The position numbers and the translations under genes were made by a program. A stretch of DNA of 64,000 bases, taken from contig JBMQEM010000112.1 of the NCBI GenBank assembly GCA_049363815.1, positions 1 through 64,000 of the forward strand, given 5' to 3'. Position 1 is the first letter of the stretch, and the number at the start of each line of letters is the position of its first letter. The stretch comes from JADKIH01 sp049363815. GTDB lineage: Bacteria > Bacteroidota > Bacteroidia > AKYH767-A > 2013-40CM-41-45. Positions 25,168 through 34,387 of this stretch are shown in pieces. A model generated the notes under the pieces. The model was not told the origin of the DNA and ran no database searches. It saw nothing but the letters and a program-made list of their open reading frames with translations.

Positions 25168-27072
25168 TTGAGGAAGCAAAACAAAATTCAGGTAATTGGC
25201 ATTTTTGCCAGTATTGCGCTTTTCGGATTGACACTGATCACTCCGGCGCAATATCATATTGAATTTGTTTATTCATTGATCGTACTACTTACTATATGGA
25301 CACCTGGAAACAGAAGTACATTTGATGTAAGTGTAGTTATGAGTGTACTTATTATGATAGGCTATTTTCTTAATCATAATCTGGAATACTCCAACGATAA
25401 TCTTCCATCATTTATACTTCCGATACTTTTTATCTGGGCCTTTACTTTTGCTATCATTAAATATAAGCAATCTCAGGAAAATCTGATCAGGAGTACGGAG
25501 AACCTGAATGCCATGTTCACACATGCAACAGAAGGGATCATTATAAGTAATGTAAAAGGCGAGATCGTAATGGCAAATCCCCGTTCATGCGAACAGTTTG
25601 GATATGAAAGGGGTAAATTACAAGGTATGCTGATCGAAGATCTCATACCGAAAAAATTCGTTCACAAACACGCAGATCATAGAAAAGGTTATTACAAGGA
25701 ACTTCACAATCGTTCTATGGGGCAGGGAATGAATTTATTTGCAAAGAAAAAAGATGGTGAAGAATTTCCTGTTGAGATCAGCTTAAGTTCATTCAGAAAT
25801 AAAAATGAATTGTATGTGATCAGTTTTATAATCGACATTACAAGCAGAAAAAAACAGGAAGACCAGATCAATAAAGCCCAGGAAGAACTGGAATTACGAG
25901 TACTTGACCGGACCAAAGAACTGGAATTAGTAAATAATTCACTTGAGAAAGCGAACCGGAATTTACAGGAAGAAATGATCGAGCGCCGGAAGATCGAAGA
26001 GGCTTTGCGTGATAGTGAGAGATTGTTCAGTACGATTGCCAGGAACTTTCCGGATGGAATTATCTGTGTAACGAACAGAGAGTTCAATATTGTGTTTATC
26101 GATGGAAAAGCGCTTGACACAATGGGTGTCAGGAGAGACACATTGAAAGGTAAAAAAACCAGTGCTCTGGAAGTCTTCAATTTTAATGAAGCAGATAAAG
26201 CAAAGTTGTTAAAAGTTTTCAATTGGGAAAGCACCCATATAGATGTAAGCCTGAACGACGAACATTATATAATAAATGCTGTTCCGCTTCCTGATGCCAA
26301 AGGATTCATAAAGGAGATCCTGCTGGTACTTCAGAATGTAACTGAAGTAAAGAAAGCTGAAAAAGAAATCCTGCTCTCTCTTGAAAAAGAGAAAGAGCTT
26401 AATGAAATGAAATCGAAATTCGTGTCGATCGCATCACATGAATTCAGGACTCCATTGAGTACAATTTTAACATCGGTCTCACTGATTGGGAAATATGACG
26501 ACAATTCTTTACTAGATAAAAGGAAGAAACACATTGAGCGAATCAAAGGTTCAGTTAAGAACCTTACTGACATCCTGAACGATTTTCTTTCACTTGAGAA
26601 ACTGGAAGCCGGTAAAGTTGAGATCCGGTTTGAAACAATAAACTTCCGGCAATTCTGTGAAGAGATCACTGAAGAGATGCAATCGGTTTCCAAGTCAGGA
26701 CAGCAGATCATTCTAAATTATTCAGGAGAACCGGAATTGGTAGCTGATAAAACGCTGTTGCGCCACATTCTGATCAATTTAATAAACAATGCTATTAAAT
26801 ACTCCCCTGAAGATTCAAAGGTTGATTTCATGGTTGAGAACGACAATGAGATCAGGATCACGATAACTGATTACGGTATAGGAATACCAAAAGATGATCA
26901 GCAGCATTTGTTCGAACGGTTTTTCAGGGCGGCAAATGTTACTGCAATACAAGGGACAGGGCTGGGACTGAACATTGTCCAGCGCTATGTTAAAAAGTTA
27001 AACGGAACGATCTCCGTAAAGAGCACAGAAAACGAAGGAACTACATTTAAAATAACACTACCAAAGCAATGA
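25168..27072 (+). CDS. PAS-domain membrane histidine kinase
   Basis: A 634-residue kinase: three short N-terminal membrane segments (about 8-100); PAS domain 1 (about 110-225: NAMFTHATEGIIISNVKGEIVMANP, KKDGEEFPVEISLSSF); a coiled coil (about 225-285); PAS domain 2 (about 285-390); HisKA with SIASHEFRTPLSTIL (H424); and HATPase with LINNAIKYSPED, DYGIGIPKDD, GTGLGLNIVQRY. Start is TTG at 25168. It overlaps its response regulator by ATGA. PAS 1 has several histidines in the region where FixL binds heme, but the same histidines are common in heme-free PAS domains, so the sensed signal is open. Confidence 0.88.
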   Translation: MRKQNKIQVIGIFASIALFGLTLITPAQYHIEFVYSLIVLLTIWTPGNRSTFDVSVVMSVLIMIGYFLNHNLEYSNDNLPSFILPILFIWAFTFAIIKYKQSQENLIRSTENLNAMFTHATEGIIISNVKGEIVMANPRSCEQFGYERGKLQGMLIEDLIPKKFVHKHADHRKGYYKELHNRSMGQGMNLFAKKKDGEEFPVEISLSSFRNKNELYVISFIIDITSRKKQEDQINKAQEELELRVLDRTKELELVNNSLEKANRNLQEEMIERRKIEEALRDSERLFSTIARNFPDGIICVTNREFNIVFIDGKALDTMGVRRDTLKGKKTSALEVFNFNEADKAKLLKVFNWESTHIDVSLNDEHYIINAVPLPDAKGFIKEILLVLQNVTEVKKAEKEILLSLEKEKELNEMKSKFVSIASHEFRTPLSTILTSVSLIGKYDDNSLLDKRKKHIERIKGSVKNLTDILNDFLSLEKLEAGKVEIRFETINFRQFCEEITEEMQSVSKSGQQIILNYSGEPELVADKTLLRHILINLINNAIKYSPEDSKVDFMVENDNEIRITITDYGIGIPKDDQQHLFERFFRAANVTAIQGTGLGLNIVQRYVKKLNGTISVKSTENEGTTFKITLPKQ

Positions 27073-28133
27073 ATACAGATAAAAAAATTCTCCTGATCGA
27101 AGACAATCAGGAAATGCGTGAGAACACTGCAGAAATTCTTGAACTGGCAAACTATAAGGTAACGACAGCCTCCAATGGCAAAGCGGGAGTTGAAACTGCG
27201 CTGAAAGAAATTCCGGATCTGATCATCTGTGATATCATGATGCCTGACCTGGATGGCTACGGAGTCTTATATTTACTAGGAAAAAATGCTTCGACAGCAG
27301 GAATCCCATTTATCTTTCTTACTGCAAAGACAGAAAAATCCGACCTGAGAAAAGGCATGAGTATGGGAGCAGATGATTATATCACAAAACCATTTGAAGA
27401 AATGGAATTGCTCAATGCTGTAGATACCAGGTTAAAGAGAAATGCTCTTTTCAAGAAGGAGTTCAGTAAGAATGTTGAAGGTCTTGATGAATTCCTTGCT
27501 ACGGCTAAAGGATTGGGAGAACTGGAGAAATTATCGAAAGACCGGAAGGTACTTCATTTCAGAAAGAAAGAGATGGTGTACATGGAAGGTGACGAACCTA
27601 ATGGAATTGTATTTATCAATAAAGGAAAATTAAAAACATTTAAGACGCATGAAGATGGCAAAGAGCTTATCACCGGCATCCATCAGGAGGGTGAGTTCAT
27701 TGGCTATTCAGACCTTATCGAAAATGCGGAATACAAAGAGTCTGCAGAGACACTTGAAGAATGCGAGATCTCCATTATTCCCCGGACAGATTTTTTTGCC
27801 TTACTTTACAGCAACAGAGATGTTGCAGCAAAATTCATCCGGATGCTTTCCAACAATTTACAGGATACGGAAGAACGATTGATCAATCTGGCTTACAATT
27901 CAGTTCGTAAAAGAGTTGCTGATGCTTTACTTGTTTTACAGGAGCGTTATCAGAAAAATGGTGAAAAGACTCCATTCTCCGTGAGCAGGGAAGATCTTGC
28001 CAGTATTGTTGGAACAGCAACTGAATCAGTGATACGGACTTTATCAGATTTCAAAGAAGAGAAACTGATAGACATCAGAGAGAAACAGATCTACATTCTG
28101 AATTTTGAAAAACTAAGCAAACTGAAAAATTAA
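27069..28133 (+). CDS. Response regulator with receiver fused to a CRP/FNR protein
   Basis: A 354-residue regulator. The receiver (1-120) has the acidic pair IEDNQ, phosphoacceptor D55 in ICDIMMPDLDGYG and lysine in ITKPFEE. It is followed by a cyclic-nucleotide-type beta roll (about 150-260: GDEPNGIVFINKGKLKTF, EGEFIGYSDLI) and a crp-type winged helix with SREDLASIVGTATESVIRTL. The recognition helix ESVIR (E319, R323) has the Glu/Arg pair that CRP and FNR use to read TGA/TCA. FNR-type iron-sulfur sensing needs four cysteines; only two are present. The pair with the upstream kinase therefore points to phosphorelay control. It probably regulates the nearby cco and hemN genes. Confidence 0.88.
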   Translation: MNTDKKILLIEDNQEMRENTAEILELANYKVTTASNGKAGVETALKEIPDLIICDIMMPDLDGYGVLYLLGKNASTAGIPFIFLTAKTEKSDLRKGMSMGADDYITKPFEEMELLNAVDTRLKRNALFKKEFSKNVEGLDEFLATAKGLGELEKLSKDRKVLHFRKKEMVYMEGDEPNGIVFINKGKLKTFKTHEDGKELITGIHQEGEFIGYSDLIENAEYKESAETLEECEISIIPRTDFFALLYSNRDVAAKFIRMLSNNLQDTEERLINLAYNSVRKRVADALLVLQERYQKNGEKTPFSVSREDLASIVGTATESVIRTLSDFKEEKLIDIREKQIYILNFEKLSKLKN

Positions 28134-28149
28134 GACTATCTTAGATTCC

Positions 28150-28497
28150 ATGGAAGAGAAGAACAAGATTGAAGATCTTTTTACAGATTCAAAGGAATAT
28201 CTGGAAACAAGGATTGAACTTGCGAAATTGCAGGCTGTTGAAAAGAGCAGTGAGATCGCAGGTTCTGCAGTAGTTGGATTGCTGCTCCTGCTTTTTTTCA
28301 CCATCGTTTTTCTCTTTGGAAGTATCGCACTTGCCTTTTTTCTTTCAGAAAAAACAGGACAATATTCGACAGGATTTCTAGCTGTTGCCGGAATTTATCT
28401 GGTGATCGGATTCATTCTATATCTGGCCCGTGAAAGCTGGATCAAGAAGCCGGTTTCAAATATGATCATTCATAAAATGTTAAAAGAAGATGAATAA
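28150..28497 (+). CDS. Phage-holin-X-like small membrane protein
   Basis: A 115-residue protein. An N-terminal amphipathic acidic-basic helix (KEYLETRIELAKLQAVEKSSE) is followed by two membrane helices (about 42-70 and 78-100), the pattern of the 'phage holin superfamily III/Holin-X-like' group found widely in Bacteroidota without phage. It is the first of a two-gene unit (ATG 28150, next gene overlaps by 8 nt). It is unlikely to be a phage gene here. Confidence 0.72.
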   Translation: MEEKNKIEDLFTDSKEYLETRIELAKLQAVEKSSEIAGSAVVGLLLLLFFTIVFLFGSIALAFFLSEKTGQYSTGFLAVAGIYLVIGFILYLARESWIKKPVSNMIIHKMLKEDE

Positions 28498-28822
28498 GAT
28501 CGAAAACTCAATCCAGTTGAGAAAAGAAATAGCGCGTCTTCAGGCAGATGTTAAAAAACAGGAAGAAGATCTCAAGACCAGATTCAAGGAAGTCAGGGAA
28601 GATCTGAGGCCTGAAAATATTGCTATCCGGGCAATTTCCAATGCAACAGGAATAAACTTTGTGAAAGGTGATTTTTTAAAAAGTGGAATAATGGCCACAA
28701 TATCCATTCTTCTGCATCGTTTCATTACAAAGCAGGAATCCGTTCTGGAGAAAAAAATTTTTTCGTGGGCAGAAAGTTTTATCGAACGTCTCAGAGATTT
28801 CAAATCGAAGAAAGAAGAATAA
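28490..28822 (+). CDS. Small coiled-coil protein, partner of the holin-like protein
   Basis: A 110-residue protein: an N-terminal coiled coil (about 5-40: LRKEIARLQADVKKQEEDL), a short hydrophobic stretch (about 68-82, SGIMATISILLHRFI) and a basic tail. It overlaps the preceding gene by 8 nt. Genes of this type commonly follow the holin-X-like membrane protein in Bacteroidota, often with a YtxH gene, which is absent here. Function unknown; possibly cell-envelope stress related. Confidence 0.65.
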   Translation: MNKIENSIQLRKEIARLQADVKKQEEDLKTRFKEVREDLRPENIAIRAISNATGINFVKGDFLKSGIMATISILLHRFITKQESVLEKKIFSWAESFIERLRDFKSKKEE

Positions 28823-28865
28823 AACTGTGGCAAGGTTCCTGCATGGAAATTAAAAAAAAGATCGT

Positions 28866-29387
28866 ATGCGGTACCTACTAATTGCTTTTGGCCTATTATT
28901 ACTTTCCAACAACGGTAAATCTCAGGTAATTGAAAAGATCACCGGTGAAACAATAGATCACCAAAGAATCTCAATGCCGGATGATGTAAAAGGAAAATAC
29001 ACCCTGCTTTGTTTTGCCTCCTCAACGAAAGCACAAAAAGACCTGGAGTCATGGCTTGATCCAGTTTATCAGAAATTCATAGCTAAGACAGGGATTATGG
29101 ATGATATGTTTGATGTGAATGTTTTTTTCATTCCACTGGTCAAGGGTAACAATCAGATGTTCGCAGAAAACATGAAACGAAAATTCCGGGAAACAGCACA
29201 GGCAGATCTCAGACCACACGTTCTCTTCAGTGAATCGAATACCGAACAATTAATTTCCTCCCTGAAGATGAGTAGTGGAGAAATTCCTTATTTATTTTTA
29301 CTTGATAAAGATGCCAGGATCATTTACAGTACAAATGGAGGGTATACGGAAGCTAAGTTTGACCAGATCGATGAATTGATTGAATAA
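28866..29387 (+). CDS. Exported thioredoxin-fold protein without active-site cysteines
   Basis: A 173-residue protein with a signal peptide (MRYLLIAFGLLLLSNNGKSQ). A thioredoxin-like core follows: KYTLLCFASSTKAQKDLESW where a CxxC would lie, then FDVNVFFIPLVKG and EIPYLFLLDKDARIIYSTNGG, the last resembling the cis-Pro strand. The CxxC motif is replaced, so redox activity is unlikely. It follows the coiled-coil gene by 43 nt. Not assignable to a named family. Confidence 0.6.
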   Translation: MRYLLIAFGLLLLSNNGKSQVIEKITGETIDHQRISMPDDVKGKYTLLCFASSTKAQKDLESWLDPVYQKFIAKTGIMDDMFDVNVFFIPLVKGNNQMFAENMKRKFRETAQADLRPHVLFSESNTEQLISSLKMSSGEIPYLFLLDKDARIIYSTNGGYTEAKFDQIDELIE

Positions 29388-29817
29388 TTCAGATCGAAGT
29401 AATGAATCAACGATTTAAGGTTTATTAACCAATTTTACCTCATTGTTAGTTTTAAAGAGGCGACTGATTTTTTCACCCGATTTGATAAATCCAAATCCGA
29501 AAGCTTCAGGTGAGAAATAAATTACAATTCAAAATTGTGCGGGAAATTCAAATGAGCCTGTTTTCATCATAGAATAATTGAAGATAATCTGATACTTTTT
29601 TGATTAAAACGGATCTTTTATTACAAATGCCTTAATTTCTTACATATCCGAAATGTAATTTTTTGCTGGACAAAGGGCTTTTTTGGCGCATTTCTACAAA
29701 AATTACCGATAAACTCAACTAAATGGCTCCAACCTTACAATTGAGATGAGAACACACAGTTAATTGAATTTATCCTTGCTCATAGGCGTAAAAAATCTCA
29801 AATAATAAGAGATTCCT
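29388..29817 (+). other. 430-base intergenic region before a T9SS surface-protein gene
   Basis: No ORF with coding character on either strand and no recognisable RNA gene. AT-rich throughout. The only local structure is a 6-bp hairpin (AATCTC 29794-29799 / GAGATT 29809-29814) 3 nt ahead of the ATG at 29818. The long leader could hold regulatory RNA, but I see no conserved riboswitch pattern. Confidence 0.6.
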
Positions 29818-32520
29818 ATGAGTACTTACCAGACAAATCCGGATTTAAAACGAAGTAGAAGAAGCAGACAGCGTCAAACGCAACGTCAAAGATTATCTGC
29901 AAAGCAGATCTTCATTGGTACCTCTTCAATACTTGCTGCAGCTATCACAGGCATGATGATCTATTTCCAGATTGGACATAATGAAAGTGCCAAAGCTGCT
30001 TTTCAAGGCGACTTCCGTTCGGTAAGTTCAGGAAACTGGCATACACCTAGAATCTGGGAAACTTATAATGGTTCAGAATGGGTCATATCTGACAAATCAC
30101 CAAATGCTGCTTCAAATAACATTGAGATCTGTTCAGGACATAGTGTTATAATAAATACAAAAATTACTGCAGACCAGATCGTAGTTTCTGAAGATGCTCG
30201 ACTGATCGCAGAGAAAGGTGCCCTTGAAATTGCCAATGGTCCCGGAACCGATCTGCTCGTAAAAGGTGATCTGGAGATCCTTGGCAAAATTAAAATTACA
30301 ACGGACGCACAGGCCGAAATCAACAATTGTCTTCTTTCACCGGATGGAGTGCTTGATCTTGAGGGCAAGATCTCTGTTTCAGGAAAGTTCATAAACAATG
30401 GCGGGAAAATGCAGGTTGAAGCTGATCATATCACAATAAAGGAAAAAGCAGTTTATGAACATGCTTTTGATGGTGGTGCTTTACCGATTGCAGTATGGGA
30501 GAAAAATTCATATTGCGAAATAACAGGTGTAAGTATGACTTTGCCTCAAAATCTGGATCAAAGTTTTGGAAATTTCAAATGGAATTCGGCTGCACAAAAT
30601 ATTTCTGCTGACCTCTACTCTACTATTTCCAGAATTCAAAATGATCTTTATATCAGCTCAACAGGAACAAGAAATATTTTCTTCGACCAATTTTGCAAAC
30701 AGACAGAAATTAAGCTGAACGGGAATTTATTTATTCACGGTGGAACAGTTTGCATTAATGCAAAAGGTTCAAATCATCTAACAGTTGCGGGAAATGTTGT
30801 CCTGAATTCAGGCGAATTAAATTTCAATGAAAGAAAGTCTGATCAGAATTCAACTTTGACAATAAGTGGTGATTTAAATATTACCGGAGGAACAATTAAT
30901 ATGAATACTTCTGCTTCAGCAATGAAGGGAATCCTGAATCTTCAGGGAAATATTTCTGTTAATGGAATTGGATTGATCACTGAAACTTCAGGTGCAAAGG
31001 GTGGAGAAATTAATTTCGCCGGTCAGAAAAAAACGCAATTCATTGTAGTTAACAACAACATTAAGAACAGAATTGATTATAATGTATCAACCGGAACAAC
31101 TCTGAGAATGGACAATTACATTCTGACAGGAAACGGTGATTTTAATTTAAGTGAAGGATCGGGCCTGATGATCGGATCACCTGATGGAATTTCAAAGTCA
31201 GAAATGAGTGGAAATATCCAGAATAAAGGAGCAAGAAATTTCAATTCAAGAGCAACTTATATCTATAATGGCGGAACGGAGCAAGAAACCGGAAACGGCT
31301 TACCTTCTGTAGTCTATGCTTTAACAATAAATAACGAAGAGAGCTGTAAATTAAATTCATCAACTGTAGTAAGCAATAATTTGGTTCTTGAATCCGGAAA
31401 AATCATTACCGGAAAAAATATATTGACTCTGGGAGAAAATGCAACATCAGCTGGAAATATGAAAAAGGTTCATGGATATGTTCATGGCAATTTCCGTCGC
31501 TGGATCAGTTCAAATACAGTAGGAAAGGTTGAATTTCCTCTAGGAAATCAGAACTCAGAAAATGCTGCAGTACTTAACTATAAAAATTCTCCATCAAAAG
31601 GAGGAACAATATTATGTAGTTTAGGAATTGGCAATGTTAATAAAATCGGTTTACCGATGACCGATGCAGGTGAGGTATGTATGAATGCCGGATTTGCATA
31701 CTGGAATTTAATTCCTGAAAATGGTTATCAGGGTGGAACTTTTGATATCAGTTTATCTGCTGCAGGATTCCCAGGAATCCAGAATTATGAAAAACTACAT
31801 GTTAGTCAGAGAGAAGATCTTTATAGTCCCTGGAGAGCGATTGGTAAGCATGATAAAGCAACAGGTACTAATGAAAACGCTGTAGCAGTGAGACGGGGTG
31901 TTACTCAATTAGGAATTTTCGGAATAACGTCTACAACAGCTAATTCACTTCCGACCGATATGGTCTACTTCAGTGCACGTACAAAAAACCAACATGTAGA
32001 ACTTAACTGGGAAATGGCATGTGAAATTAACAATGAATCATTCACAATTGAAAGGTCAGAGAACGGTAACGACTTTACTTCCATTTCAACAATAAAAGGT
32101 GCAGGAAATTCTCAAGTACCGCAAAGCTATCAGTTTGTTGACTACAAACCGATGACAGGAACCTCTTACTACCGTCTGAGACAAGTGAACTTTGAAGGAA
32201 AAAACACTTTCAGTAATGTTGAAAGGGTGAATCTAAAAGCAAGAGAAGCTGTTGCTTCATCAGTAAATATTCAGCGTGTAGGACCAAACCCTTTCAATTC
32301 GATGGTAACAGCAGAATATTATGCAGAGAATAACGGCGATGTTGCAATTGAAATTCTATCAAAAGAAGGTCAACCGATTTTCAAAACATATCAATATTCA
32401 GTTAAAGGGTATAATACTTTCACTTATAATAAAGGGAGTTCATTAAAGCCCGGTGAGTATATGATAAGATTGTCGAATGCAAATGGAGCAACAAGACAAT
32501 TCATTACTAAAGTCAACTAG
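29818..32520 (+). CDS. Large T9SS-sorted surface protein with Arg-rich N-terminus
   Basis: A 900-residue protein. Before its hydrophobic export helix (about 30-52, IFIGTSSILAAAITGMMIYF) lies a very basic stretch, KRSRRSRQRQTQRQRLSAK (about 11-29). The body is a long beta-helix-like region (about 60-700) with many short glycine/asparagine-bounded strands such as ISGDLNITGGTINM. The C-terminus (about 820-900) has VQRVGPNPFNSMV-like and KPGEYMIRLSN motifs of the type IX secretion type A sorting domain. It is probably a filamentous surface protein. The beta-strand region includes an FIBRONECTIN-like 'VELNWEMACEINNESFTIERS' style repeat near residue 720, cut short here. Confidence 0.75.
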   Translation: MSTYQTNPDLKRSRRSRQRQTQRQRLSAKQIFIGTSSILAAAITGMMIYFQIGHNESAKAAFQGDFRSVSSGNWHTPRIWETYNGSEWVISDKSPNAASNNIEICSGHSVIINTKITADQIVVSEDARLIAEKGALEIANGPGTDLLVKGDLEILGKIKITTDAQAEINNCLLSPDGVLDLEGKISVSGKFINNGGKMQVEADHITIKEKAVYEHAFDGGALPIAVWEKNSYCEITGVSMTLPQNLDQSFGNFKWNSAAQNISADLYSTISRIQNDLYISSTGTRNIFFDQFCKQTEIKLNGNLFIHGGTVCINAKGSNHLTVAGNVVLNSGELNFNERKSDQNSTLTISGDLNITGGTINMNTSASAMKGILNLQGNISVNGIGLITETSGAKGGEINFAGQKKTQFIVVNNNIKNRIDYNVSTGTTLRMDNYILTGNGDFNLSEGSGLMIGSPDGISKSEMSGNIQNKGARNFNSRATYIYNGGTEQETGNGLPSVVYALTINNEESCKLNSSTVVSNNLVLESGKIITGKNILTLGENATSAGNMKKVHGYVHGNFRRWISSNTVGKVEFPLGNQNSENAAVLNYKNSPSKGGTILCSLGIGNVNKIGLPMTDAGEVCMNAGFAYWNLIPENGYQGGTFDISLSAAGFPGIQNYEKLHVSQREDLYSPWRAIGKHDKATGTNENAVAVRRGVTQLGIFGITSTTANSLPTDMVYFSARTKNQHVELNWEMACEINNESFTIERSENGNDFTSISTIKGAGNSQVPQSYQFVDYKPMTGTSYYRLRQVNFEGKNTFSNVERVNLKAREAVASSVNIQRVGPNPFNSMVTAEYYAENNGDVAIEILSKEGQPIFKTYQYSVKGYNTFTYNKGSSLKPGEYMIRLSNANGATRQFITKVN

Positions 32521-32581
32521 ACAGTTTTATACAATAAATCAACAGTAACAAATCTAAACAAGATGAAGGTTCTTCTCCGTA

Positions 32582-34198
32582 TCAATTGTCTGCTACTTTT
32601 AGCATTCTTTTTAGTACTATATCTTTTGTTCCCGAAATTATTACACAATAGAATCCCGCTGAGAGTTCTGTTGTTTTAATCTTCATTCCGGGATAATAAT
32701 TTTCCGACAAGACAATTTGTCCTGCTGAATTTATAACCTGAACGTTCAACAGATCTCCATTCAGATCTTTTATCTCAATATTTATTTCCTGATCGAAAGG
32801 TATAGGATAAACCGAAATCAGGTCTTCATTTTTCAAGCCTTCATTTTCAATTTTTGAAAAAAGGCATGCATCATTATTCACTGTTACAATATTTGTTTCA
32901 GTTACAAAAAGGGATGACACTGCTACCCCACTGTTTTGAATGAATCCGGAAGCTCTGTAGTCCATCGTATCTGAATCAGTCGCCGGTGCTACAAGTTCTT
33001 CATGGCAACCAGAGAAGCCGGCAGAATCTGTTTTGATAAAAAGCATTTGCGTACTATCCTGAAAAGTATAATTGACTGTAAAACCACTGATCAGGTATCC
33101 GCCATCAGAGCTTTTCGCACTTCTGAATGCTTCATCCTGTAATCCGTCTCCATAGGCTACCATCCATAAAACTGCTCCTGTTGTATCCGTTTTAAGCAGG
33201 AAAATATTTGTACTATCGTCGCCCATCAGACTATGGCCATAACCGAAACTGTCAGTGTACCCTGAAATGGTAAATGTATAATCCGGATTGACATTGATAC
33301 TATATGAGGCGTCTCCTTTTGGTCCACCATAGGAATATGCATTGACAGGTACACCTTGTTCATCCGTCATCAACATAAGGATATCGTAATCCCCTTCGCC
33401 AAAAGAAACAGTAGAACCGGAGAGTATCAATCTGCCATTTGGTAATTCTTCAATGGATTCAAATTCTTCCCACATCGTATCTCCATACAGATTTGCCCAA
33501 AGCAAATCACCGTTAACATCAGTCCTGATGATCAAACCATCGGATTCAGCCAGCCCATTGGGAAAAGTTTGCTGACGGCCACAAATTACATAGCCGTCAT
33601 CAGCAGTTTGAAATACACTTAATCCAGATTCAGATTCAGGAGAACCATAAGTGCGTGTGAACAATGTATCACCATTGGAATCGGTATGTACCATAAAAAC
33701 ATCATCTGAACCCATTCCCAGCGACCGTGTATTGCCTATAAAAGTGAATCCATTATCAGCAGTTCTGATGGCATGAATAAAAGCATCATTGACACCGGGA
33801 CTACCAAATGCTTTTGACCACTGAATAATTCCTGCGGAATCCGTCTTGAAAATCCATGCATCATTTGTTCCGTTACCTCCATTGGCAACGGTTCGTCCTA
33901 CCCCAACATATCCATAGTCTGCTGTTTCAATTGCATATTCAGAATTATCATAATCAGACATTCCATAGACTTTTGACCAGATAATCTGTCCCTGGTTATC
34001 GGTTTTGATCAGTATTGCATCAGCACTACCCTGGCCATATGAAGTTGTTGCACCATTGAAGATAAATTTATTGTTAAAAGTTTCAAGCAATGTCTGACCG
34101 CGTTCATGATTCACACCGCCATACAAATGCTGAAAACGAAACTGAGCATGAGAAAAGGTGCTCAAGGAGATCAAGAGAAGAGTGAGTAGTTTTTTCAT
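32582..34198 (-). CDS. T9SS-sorted propeller-like secreted protein
   Basis: A 538-residue protein with a signal peptide (MKKLLTLLLISLSTFSHAQ). About seven repeats of roughly 55 residues follow, each with the pattern GGxx[D/N]...I.T.DNGY...G.T.S.G.G..D.....TD..G...W...YG, for example RTADNGFTFIGNTRSLGMGSDD and KTDSAGIIQWSKAFG. These resemble the delta-60 / bacterial propeller repeats of secreted Bacteroidota proteins. The C-terminal type A sorting domain reads SVYPIPFDQEINIEI...LSAGFYCVIISG. It converges on the upstream T9SS gene. Ligand unknown. Confidence 0.78.
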   Translation of the reverse strand: MKKLLTLLLISLSTFSHAQFRFQHLYGGVNHERGQTLLETFNNKFIFNGATTSYGQGSADAILIKTDNQGQIIWSKVYGMSDYDNSEYAIETADYGYVGVGRTVANGGNGTNDAWIFKTDSAGIIQWSKAFGSPGVNDAFIHAIRTADNGFTFIGNTRSLGMGSDDVFMVHTDSNGDTLFTRTYGSPESESGLSVFQTADDGYVICGRQQTFPNGLAESDGLIIRTDVNGDLLWANLYGDTMWEEFESIEELPNGRLILSGSTVSFGEGDYDILMLMTDEQGVPVNAYSYGGPKGDASYSINVNPDYTFTISGYTDSFGYGHSLMGDDSTNIFLLKTDTTGAVLWMVAYGDGLQDEAFRSAKSSDGGYLISGFTVNYTFQDSTQMLFIKTDSAGFSGCHEELVAPATDSDTMDYRASGFIQNSGVAVSSLFVTETNIVTVNNDACLFSKIENEGLKNEDLISVYPIPFDQEINIEIKDLNGDLLNVQVINSAGQIVLSENYYPGMKIKTTELSAGFYCVIISGTKDIVLKRMLKVADN

Positions 34199-34312
34199 AG
34201 ATTAAAAATACTGTTTATTAGAATACAAAATCGTCCTGACAATGGTTTAAATTGTGAACATTAGCTATGTAAAACCGAATATTCAATATTAGCATTTTTG
34301 AATATCTAGAGC

Positions 34313-34320
34313 TATATTTG
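34313..34320 (+). promoter_or_regulatory. -7 promoter element for the mmsA-aminotransferase genes
   Basis: TATATTTG, a perfect TAnnTTTG match, lies 67 nt upstream of the ATG at 34388. No TTG at standard spacing. A long leader is implied. Confidence 0.45.
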
Positions 34321-34387
34321 AAGGTTGAATGCCGGAAATGCGTTTAAATGCAGGAGGCAATCAACAGAAAACATTAAAAAAAAGAAT

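Noticed and set aside
28150..28822. Prophage remnant suggested by a 'holin-like' protein
   Set aside because: No other phage genes (integrase, capsid, terminase, lysin) are near, and the holin-X-like/coiled-coil pair is a common chromosomal unit in Bacteroidota.
29388..29817. Possible riboswitch or small RNA in the 430-base gap
   Set aside because: No conserved aptamer pattern or strong terminator hairpin was seen; only a small hairpin near the start codon.
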